Below, one piece after another: positions 1 to 6,072 of a stretch of DNA of 9,943 bases. This DNA comes from an uncultured Collinsella sp. (GTDB taxonomy: Bacteria; Actinomycetota; Coriobacteriia; Coriobacteriales; Coriobacteriaceae). Every line of letters starts with the position of its first letter. Position 1 is the stretch's first letter. Under the pieces are notes generated by a model. It searched no databases and had not been told where the DNA came from. It saw nothing but the letters and a program-made list of their open reading frames with translations. A program made the translations under genes and the position numbers. Location of the stretch: contig CABUVH010000066.1 of the NCBI GenBank assembly GCA_902494935.1, positions 1-9,943 of the forward strand, in the 5' to 3' direction.

Positions 1-1
1 C

Positions 2-2266
2 GCGCGCGTGCTCGTTGTTTCTGCCCGGGCACCCCAGCTGTTCGGTGAGCTTGCCTCTCGTCTGGCGGCTCGTCATATCGCTGCCGAGACAGTTGAGTTC
101 ACGGCGTTTTCCCAATCCATTGCGGGCAGGCAGTTTGCGGCGCTTGCCGGCCTGATTGAGCGCATGAAGGCCGCCGATGAGGGTATGGCGTCAAAGACCG
201 AGTGGTGGCCCGCGCCGGAGCTTACCGACTGGATCTACAGTCCGCTTTCGGGCGCTGATGCCGTCAATGCCCGTACCTTCGATAAGAATATGCGTCTCTC
301 GCGCAGCAAGACTATCGCGGGCGTTAAGAGCCTGCTGCAGAGCGTCCAGGGTCAGGTGAGGGGCGCGCGCAAGGCGGCGAGCGACGAGAACTGGTTTAAG
401 AACGTGCCGTGTGTGGTCTCGGACGTGTTCCAGGCGCTGTGGCGTGACAAGCCCGTGACGGCGCTTAAGGCCATGCTTGCCGTTGCCGAGGCGTTGCCCG
501 ATCGCTCGCTGGGCAGCTTGGATGGCCAAGCCCGTCGCCAGGCGGAGGTGGCCCTGCTGCGCCACGTCATCGACATCCTTATGAATGGCGCCCGCGCGCT
601 CGACGTGTCGCAGGCTGCAACCGTGCCCGTGCTCGATGGCATTCGCACCAAGGTGGACAAGCGCAGCGCCGCCTACGATTACGAGACCCACGAGGTCGAC
701 CGCGCGCCGCGCGCCCAGGTGCGCTTTGCGTCGCTTGCCGATGCGGCAGCCCTGCGCCCCGACAGCTACGATGCCGTGCTGTTTGCCGATGTCGATCTGG
801 ACAGTTATCCGCTCTCACACGAGGAGGGGCCGCTGGCCACGCTGACGGCGAGCCTTGGTCGCGAGGGCGTGACGCTTGAGCCCGCGGCCTTGCTGCGCGT
901 GCGCTTTGGCCACGCGATGCAGGCGGCACGCGGTCCGGTTGCGCTTGCGCGCGTGACGCACGATCGCCAGGCGCGCGAGTGCTATCCGGCTGCCGTGTGG
1001 ACCGAGTTGCGGGCGCATGCCGAGGCCGCCGACGCTAAGGTCGCTGACGACGCTAAGGCCACTGACGCTGCTAAGGCCGCTGGCGCCGACAAGGCCGCTG
1101 ACGCTGCCGAGGTCGCTGACGACGACAAGGCGAAGTGCGTGGGTGAGGGGGATATCGTAAGGGACTTCGATCCCGCGGCAGGCGAAGGTATCAAGCGCGA
1201 GCGCGTGACCTGTGAAGCCCCTCAGCATCTGAGTGCCGAGGCCGTGCCGTATTTGGTCCTGCGCCGTCGCGATGGCGAGGGCGAGGACGCGCCGCTCGTG
1301 CCGCGCCTGACGTCCGCCTCGCAGATCGAGGCCTATTCCACTTGCCCGCTGTGCTGGTTCGTCTCGTATCGCGTCAAACCTCAGTCCATCGATGCGGGCT
1401 TTGGCAACATGGAGAAGGGCAACTTCGTCCATGACGTGCTGGAGCACTTGCATGCACGTCTTCCGCAGGAGGGCATGGAGCGCGTGACGCCCATGAATCT
1501 GCCGCGCGCGAAGGAGCTGCTGCACGAGGTCTTTGCCGAGACCCTGGCCGAGCACGCCGGCAAGCGCGGTACCGAGGGCCCGCTGGTGCCGCTCTCTCCA
1601 GTGGAGGAGCGCCAGGTGGCCGAGATCTTGCCGCAACTGGAGGGCGTGCTCGCCTACGAGTCCGAGGCGCTCGCGCCCTTCGCGCCGCGCTACCTGGAGT
1701 TTGCGTTCAACGAGCTCCAGGTCGAGTATGCCGGCTGGCCGCTCGGCGGGCGCATCGACCGCGTGGATGTGGACGCCGAGAACCGCGCTGTGGTGATTGA
1801 CTACAAGCATCGTTCGGGTGTCGAGGAGTTTAAGCTCGCCGACCCCACGGTGCGCGACGAGGAGTCGGGCGAGGCCCCCATCGACGACCCGCGCTGGCTG
1901 CCGCCCCATACCCAGACACTCATCTACGCCCAGGCCATGCGTCGGGCGCTGGGCCTAGATACCCGTGCTGCGCTCTATTTTTCGACCAAGGGCGGCAAGC
2001 CCGCGCTGCGTGGTGCCGCAAGTGCCGAGTTACTCGAGGAAGAGTGCGGCGACGGTCGCATCCCGGGCCTCAAGAAGGGCTTTCCGGGCGAGGGCGGCAA
2101 CATGGACTTCGATGCGCTGCTCGACTGCGTGGAGGCCGGCATCGCCGAGCGCCTGTGCGAGCTCGAGGCAGGCAACGTTGCTGCCGTCGACCCGACGTCG
2201 GCTCAGGCCGCGCATGCGCGCTGTTCGTATAACCACGAAGGAACGTTTGTAAGGAGGGACGTGTAG
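2..2266 (+). CDS. addB: AddB-like subunit of AddAB helicase-nuclease, 5' end missing
   Basis: The frame is open to the left edge, so the true start lies outside the window; residues here are counted from the GTG at position 8. About 754 of the roughly 1100-1170 residues usual for AddB are visible. Residues 1-340 resemble the non-catalytic helicase-like half of AddB: I see a YDAVLFADVD strand and no clear motif V or VI. Residues 342-371 are a tandem-repeat linker. From about residue 430 comes a RecB-family nuclease: the SQIEAYSTCP entry motif, then H475, D584 (GRIDRVD), D598 and K600 (VIDYK), and Q636/Y640 (QTLIY), so the catalytic set looks intact. Of the four cysteines that bind the AddB [4Fe-4S] cluster in known members, only C446 and C739 have plausible equivalents; the C-terminal CxxC-x5-C is missing. 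With AddA it would process double-strand DNA ends in the cytoplasm for RecA-dependent repair. The family call rests on these motifs plus the adjacent addA. A more general PD-(D/E)XK nuclease is the alternative. Confidence 0.8.
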   Translation, partial: ARVLVVSARAPQLFGELASRLAARHIAAETVEFTAFSQSIAGRQFAALAGLIERMKAADEGMASKTEWWPAPELTDWIYSPLSGADAVNARTFDKNMRLSRSKTIAGVKSLLQSVQGQVRGARKAASDENWFKNVPCVVSDVFQALWRDKPVTALKAMLAVAEALPDRSLGSLDGQARRQAEVALLRHVIDILMNGARALDVSQAATVPVLDGIRTKVDKRSAAYDYETHEVDRAPRAQVRFASLADAAALRPDSYDAVLFADVDLDSYPLSHEEGPLATLTASLGREGVTLEPAALLRVRFGHAMQAARGPVALARVTHDRQARECYPAAVWTELRAHAEAADAKVADDAKATDAAKAAGADKAADAAEVADDDKAKCVGEGDIVRDFDPAAGEGIKRERVTCEAPQHLSAEAVPYLVLRRRDGEGEDAPLVPRLTSASQIEAYSTCPLCWFVSYRVKPQSIDAGFGNMEKGNFVHDVLEHLHARLPQEGMERVTPMNLPRAKELLHEVFAETLAEHAGKRGTEGPLVPLSPVEERQVAEILPQLEGVLAYESEALAPFAPRYLEFAFNELQVEYAGWPLGGRIDRVDVDAENRAVVIDYKHRSGVEEFKLADPTVRDEESGEAPIDDPRWLPPHTQTLIYAQAMRRALGLDTRAALYFSTKGGKPALRGAASAELLEEECGDGRIPGLKKGFPGEGGNMDFDALLDCVEAGIAERLCELEAGNVAAVDPTSAQAAHARCSYNHEGTFVRRDV
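1031..1120 (+). repeat. Five 18-bp in-frame tandem repeats inside addB
   Basis: Five consecutive 18-bp units start at 1031, 1049, 1067, 1085 and 1103, close to the consensus GACGCTAAGGCCGCTGAC with 1 to 5 mismatches each. A decayed sixth unit follows at 1121-1138. Each unit encodes six residues of the type DAKxAD: DAKVAD, DAKATD, AAKAAG, ADKAAD, AAEVAD. The run is Ala/Asp/Lys-rich, probably helical or disordered, and sits between the helicase-like half and the nuclease domain. Because the unit is a multiple of three, copy-number change would not break the frame. Confidence 0.88.
2251..2257 (+). promoter_or_regulatory. Ribosome binding site of addA, inside the end of addB
   Basis: The AAGGAGG sequence lies within the last codons of addB and 12 nt before the addA ATG at 2270, slightly longer than the ideal spacing. 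The in-frame TAG at 2264-2266 rules out any upstream in-frame start, so this site and the ATG go together. The arrangement suggests translational coupling of the two subunits. Confidence 0.75.
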
Positions 2267-2269
2267 ACC

Positions 2270-5200
2270 ATGGATCTTTCGACTTTGATGCCGCAACAGC
2301 TGCAAGTCGTCAAAACGCTCGACCGCCCGCTGTTTGTCTCGGCAGGTGCCGGCTCGGGCAAGACCTTTACCCTTACGCGCCGCATCGTCTACGCGCTCTC
2401 GCCCGAATCCGGTCCGTTTGTCGAGCATCTGGACCAGGTGCTCGCCATTACCTTTACCAAAGACGCCGCGGCCGAGATTCGCGACCGCGTACGCCGTGCG
2501 CTTATCGAAGAGGGCATGGACGAGGAGGCCCTGACGGTCGACGACGCTTGGATCTCGACCATCCACGGCATGTGCTCGCGTATCCTGCGCGCGCACGCGC
2601 TGGAGCTGGGCATCGATCCTGAGTTCACGGTGCTCACCGATACCGATGAGCTTATGGATCAGGCTGTCGAGCATGTGCTGGGGCGCGCGACGGCGCCCGA
2701 TGCCGCGCCCGAGCTTGCCGCCTCGCTTAAGGCCCTCTACGCTTGGTATCCCATGGCGGGCGAGGGCGGGCCGTTTGGCGCCGGTACCACCATCAAAGGC
2801 CTGGTGCGCGACCTGTTGGAGCTATCGAGCCAGCTTCCGGGCGGCATGGACGATGTGTGCGTGGCGCGCGGCCAGGCCGACACCTCGGCGCTTGCCGATG
2901 CCTATCGTGCGGCGCTGGGCGCAAGCAAGGCCACGACCGAGAAAGCGCAGGCGGCACTCGACGCCATCGACGCGTTTGAGGCGAGCGGCAAAACCATGGA
3001 GGATGCGGCGCGACTCATGATGTCGTGCAGCATGCCGCGCGCGAGCAAGGCGTTTCCTAAGGAGCAGGTGGAGCTACTCAAGGCCGAGGCGGCTGATGCG
3101 TTTATCAATATCGTGCTTGCCTGCGGCGGTTCGGCGCTCGATGCGCTGGTGGGGCTCGCCCGTGCCGTAGAGGCGGAGTACCGTGCGCTCAAGGCCGGCC
3201 AGTCCGCGCTCGATAACAACGACCTGCTGCGCATGGCGTACGAGGCGCTGCGCGACTACCCGGCTATTCGAGCTGCCTATGAGGGCCGCTTTAAGATGGT
3301 CATGATCGACGAGTTCCAGGATACCGACCAGATGCAGGTCGATCTGATTCGCTATCTGACGGGTGCGGGCGAGCGCGCGCTGTGCACCGTGGGCGATGCA
3401 CAGCAGTCGATCTACCGCTTTCGAGGCGCCGAGGTCGAGGTGTTCCGTCGCCAAGAGCGCAAGGTGGGCTCCTCTGCTGCGCCCGAGGCGACTGCCGTGG
3501 CCGACGCCCCTGCTGGCGAGCTCGTTAAACTCGTGCGCAACTTCCGCAGTCATGACGAGGTGCTGCGTTACGTAGCGCGCGTCTTCGACGGCGATACCGG
3601 TGGTTTGATGCAGGGGTTCTTGGATCTTGAGCCGAGTGACGATCGCGAGGACAAGCTCAAGGCAAAGGCTTCGCGCCGCCAGGCGCTGCTCGTTGCCGGC
3701 GGCAGCACCCAGGAACGAACGCAGGCGAAAGCCCGTGCGATTGCGGAGCGGTTCCAAGCGCTCGTTAAAGCGGGCCAGCCCCAGGGCAGCATGGTGTTGT
3801 TGCTGGGCCGTATGACTAATGCCGACGTCTACGCGCAGGCTTTCCGCGACCAGGGACTCGACTGCGTTATCGCGGGAGGTTCAGTCTTTGCCCAGGCTGC
3901 CGAGGTCCAAACGGTGCGTGCCCTGGTGTGCGCGCTTGCCAATCCGGCCGATACGGCGCAGGGTCTCATGCCACTGCTGGCCTCGCCGATGTTTGCACTC
4001 GGCGCTCAGGAGTTCCTGACGCTGGCGACCAAACTCGACGATCAGACGGGCGAGACGTCGCGCCGCAACATCGATGCGGGCATCATGAGCGATTCCGATG
4101 TGCCGGGTTTGCAGAACCTGCCGCTCGTGACGCGTGCCCGCGAGGTGCTGCGCTACGCGCTTCGTCGCGTGGGACGTGATTCGTTCGCCGCCATCGCGCG
4201 CGACGCGGTCAATGCCTCCGGCTGGTTCGTGCGCCTGGCGCAGCGCGGCCCCGAGGGGAAGGCCATTGCCGCCAACGTGCTCAAGGCGCTCGACGCCGTG
4301 GCCGAGGCAGAGGCCGAGCTCGGCAATTCTCCGCGCTCCATCGCGCTCGCCTTCGACCGCTTCTTGGCGGGCAAGGAGGCCCCGGGCGCGCTCAACGAGG
4401 AGGGTGACGGCGCGGTACGCATCATGACCGTGCATGCGTCCAAGGGTCTGGAGTATCCGGTCGTGGCGGTTGCCGAGTGTTTTGGCGTGCGCAAGCCGTC
4501 CGGTGCGGCGCAGATGGGTCGCGTCGAGGGCGGAGCGCAGGTCGTGGCGCTGCCGGCACGCTTCGACGGCGTTAAACTCGCGGACGGTACGTTCGTGAAG
4601 GGCGATGACGTCAAAAAGCAGTTTGAACACGCGTTTAAGGGCAAGGGCACGTCGCTGTGGTTGCCGCCAGAGCTTATGGAGGACGTATGCGCGACGGGCT
4701 CTCCCGCCGAGGCATTTGCCCGTCTGCGCAACGACGACCTGCAACTTTCGCTCGAAGAGCGGGCTCGTCTGCTCTATGTCGCCATGACGCGTGCGCGCGA
4801 GCTGGTGATCTTGGCGATGGATGCCGGCGTGAGCCGTGGCAAGGTGACGGCGCCGACCTTCGACGTCGAGATCGATCTGACCTACGACGTGCTGCGCCGC
4901 ATCCTGCCGGCCGACAGTCTGGACATGCCGCAGCTCGATAGCGACCGCTTGGTGTTCGACAACTCCAGGCCGGGCGACTACGAGCTTATCTCGCTGGCGG
5001 ACTTTACGTTTGGCGAGCAGGCGTTTGAGGCCAACGCTTCGCTGGATGTCGAGGGCAGGCTTGTTCGCGGCGATGCCGATGCCGCCGATAATGCTGCGCG
5101 CTCAACCGTGCCCGGTCCTGCCGACCCCAAGCCCGATTCGTTTGAGCTTGTGTATCCCCAGGCAGTGGGCGTGCGCATGGGCATCTGTCCGTATCCGATG

Positions 5201-5896
5201 CGTGATTCGTATAGCTACTCGTCAATCGCCGCGGCGCTCCATGCCGAGACGGAAGATCGTGCCGCCGAGGCACACGTGCCCATGGACGAGGCCGGCGATG
5301 ATGCGGAGTCGGATGGCTCGGAGATGACGGATGCAGACGTGGCCGCCGTTGAGCCCGCCGGCAACCCCATGGCGCTGGGCTCGGCGTTCCACGCCGCTTG
5401 CCAGTGGCTCATCGAGATGGGTGCCGATGCGCTGCCCGCTGCGCGCGCCGATGCGCTGGCGCGCCTGTGGCGCCTGACGCCGGAGCAGCGCGAGCGCTTC
5501 GACGTTGCCCTGGACCGCTGGCTCAAGTCGGCTGTTCGTGCCGACCTGCTCGCGTGGCCGTGCGTTCGCGCCGAGGTGCCGTTCTTTTCACTGGGCTGCG
5601 AGGACAAGGACATCGCTCGCTACGGTGCTTATGCCGAGGGCGCCATCGATGCCTTGGCAACCGACCCGGCGGATCCGTCGCGCGCACTGGTCATCGACTA
5701 TAAGACGGGCGGCGCGCCGGACGAGACGCCAGAGCAGCTGCTCGAGAAACACGCCTTGCAGGCACGTGTCTATTCGGATGTTCTGCACAAGGCGGGCTTT
5801 GAGGCTGTGACCGTCAAGTTCGTTCGCGTGGAGCAGGCGAATCCAACCATCTTCGTCGAACCCGCCGAACCTCAAGTGGTCACCTACAACCTCTAA
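2270..5896 (+). CDS. addA: AddA: ATP-dependent helicase-nuclease subunit
   Basis: The protein has 1208 residues, the usual AddA size (about 1230 in Bacillus subtilis). It is a superfamily 1 (UvrD/RecB) helicase joined to a RecB-type nuclease. Visible helicase motifs in order are: Walker A AGAGSGKT ending at T32; motif Ia AITFTKDAA (59-67); the STIHGMC motif; Walker B MIDEFQDTD with D347/E348; motif III GDAQQSIYRFRG (375-386); the VRNFRS motif; motif V MTVHASKGLE (719-728); motif VI YVAMTRAR (836-843). An acidic linker (about 991-1034) leads to the nuclease: H1041, D1127, D1143 and K1145 (VIDYK), Q1164 and Y1168. All catalytic residues appear intact. AddA would be the 3'-5' motor and one of two nucleases of the AddAB complex, which resects double-strand breaks and loads RecA. 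The ATG is the first possible start after an in-frame stop, and the partner addB ends 3 nt upstream, so the two form an operon. RecB and AdnB-type proteins are alternatives, but the AddB-like neighbour favours AddA. Confidence 0.93.
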   Translation: MDLSTLMPQQLQVVKTLDRPLFVSAGAGSGKTFTLTRRIVYALSPESGPFVEHLDQVLAITFTKDAAAEIRDRVRRALIEEGMDEEALTVDDAWISTIHGMCSRILRAHALELGIDPEFTVLTDTDELMDQAVEHVLGRATAPDAAPELAASLKALYAWYPMAGEGGPFGAGTTIKGLVRDLLELSSQLPGGMDDVCVARGQADTSALADAYRAALGASKATTEKAQAALDAIDAFEASGKTMEDAARLMMSCSMPRASKAFPKEQVELLKAEAADAFINIVLACGGSALDALVGLARAVEAEYRALKAGQSALDNNDLLRMAYEALRDYPAIRAAYEGRFKMVMIDEFQDTDQMQVDLIRYLTGAGERALCTVGDAQQSIYRFRGAEVEVFRRQERKVGSSAAPEATAVADAPAGELVKLVRNFRSHDEVLRYVARVFDGDTGGLMQGFLDLEPSDDREDKLKAKASRRQALLVAGGSTQERTQAKARAIAERFQALVKAGQPQGSMVLLLGRMTNADVYAQAFRDQGLDCVIAGGSVFAQAAEVQTVRALVCALANPADTAQGLMPLLASPMFALGAQEFLTLATKLDDQTGETSRRNIDAGIMSDSDVPGLQNLPLVTRAREVLRYALRRVGRDSFAAIARDAVNASGWFVRLAQRGPEGKAIAANVLKALDAVAEAEAELGNSPRSIALAFDRFLAGKEAPGALNEEGDGAVRIMTVHASKGLEYPVVAVAECFGVRKPSGAAQMGRVEGGAQVVALPARFDGVKLADGTFVKGDDVKKQFEHAFKGKGTSLWLPPELMEDVCATGSPAEAFARLRNDDLQLSLEERARLLYVAMTRARELVILAMDAGVSRGKVTAPTFDVEIDLTYDVLRRILPADSLDMPQLDSDRLVFDNSRPGDYELISLADFTFGEQAFEANASLDVEGRLVRGDADAADNAARSTVPGPADPKPDSFELVYPQAVGVRMGICPYPMRDSYSYSSIAAALHAETEDRAAEAHVPMDEAGDDAESDGSEMTDADVAAVEPAGNPMALGSAFHAACQWLIEMGADALPAARADALARLWRLTPEQRERFDVALDRWLKSAVRADLLAWPCVRAEVPFFSLGCEDKDIARYGAYAEGAIDALATDPADPSRALVIDYKTGGAPDETPEQLLEKHALQARVYSDVLHKAGFEAVTVKFVRVEQANPTIFVEPAEPQVVTYNL

Positions 5897-5907
5897 CCCT
5901 CAATAAC

Positions 5908-5970
5908 TTGCGGTGGAATACGGACTGTTTTGGCCAAAAAAGCCGCCAAACAGTCCGCATTTCACCGCAA
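5908..5970. repeat. Long imperfect inverted repeat between addA and dnaE
   Basis: The arms 5908-5930 and 5948-5970 pair over 23 positions: 21 Watson-Crick pairs, one G-U (5916/5962) and one A-C mismatch (5920/5958). They enclose a 17-nt loop with an A6 run. A few more G/C pairs are possible at the loop base (GGC at 5932-5934 with GCC at 5945-5947). The arm begins TTGCGGTG and contains CGGACTGTTT. No T-tract follows, so it is not a standard intrinsic terminator, though the strong hairpin could still slow polymerase or protect the addA mRNA 3' end. It looks like a REP- or MITE-type intergenic palindrome, which one copy cannot prove. Confidence 0.87.
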
Positions 5971-6026
5971 CTGCAAGAGGAGCCGTGTGGGTTTGGCTAG
6001 GTTCGGGTGCCGTCCGCGCTGTGCGG

Positions 6027-6032
6027 TAGAAT
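6027..6032 (+). promoter_or_regulatory. Possible -10 element of a dnaE promoter
   Basis: TAGAAT matches the sigma-70-type -10 consensus at five of six positions and would start transcription near 6039, giving a leader of about 34 nt before the dnaE ATG. No convincing -35 hexamer is seen; TTCGGG at 6002-6007 is the nearest, with a spacing of 19. A small CCGC/GCGG inverted pair (6014-6017, 6023-6026) lies in the spacer. Its position after the hairpin and before dnaE makes it plausible, but it is a motif match only. Confidence 0.35.
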
Positions 6033-6060
6033 CGTAACCCTAAGAACACGAACCCGCATC

Positions 6061-6064
6061 GGAG
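6061..6064 (+). promoter_or_regulatory. Ribosome binding site that sets the dnaE start
   Basis: GGAG lies 8 nt before the ATG at 6073. The frame stays open up to a GTG at 6007, but the first residues typical of DnaE (FVHLHNHT) directly follow the 6073 ATG, and the possible -10 element lies downstream of 6007. The ATG at 6073 is therefore chosen. Confidence 0.72.
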
Positions 6065-6072
6065 CTCATCAC

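Noticed and set aside
1031..1138. CRISPR-like array
   Set aside because: The units are 18 bp, contiguous without spacers, and in frame within a coding region.
815..1909. 364-codon open frame on the - strand opposite addB
   Set aside because: It is a shadow of addB codons, and its Ser/Gly/Val-rich repeat is only the complement of the 18-bp tandem repeat.
2..5896. A two-gene nuclease-helicase phage defence system such as Gabija
   Set aside because: The pair has AddB-like and AddA domain order, two RecB-type nuclease domains and the AddA length. No TOPRIM/OLD-type nuclease is present and the neighbour is a core replication gene.
5908..5970. Intrinsic terminator for addA
   Set aside because: No T-tract follows the hairpin on the + strand, and the arms are much longer than usual. 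Recorded as an inverted repeat of unknown role.
6007..6072. Upstream GTG start giving dnaE 22 extra residues
   Set aside because: The added residues do not resemble DnaE, they lie upstream of the possible -10 element, and the GGAG at 6061 fits the ATG at 6073.
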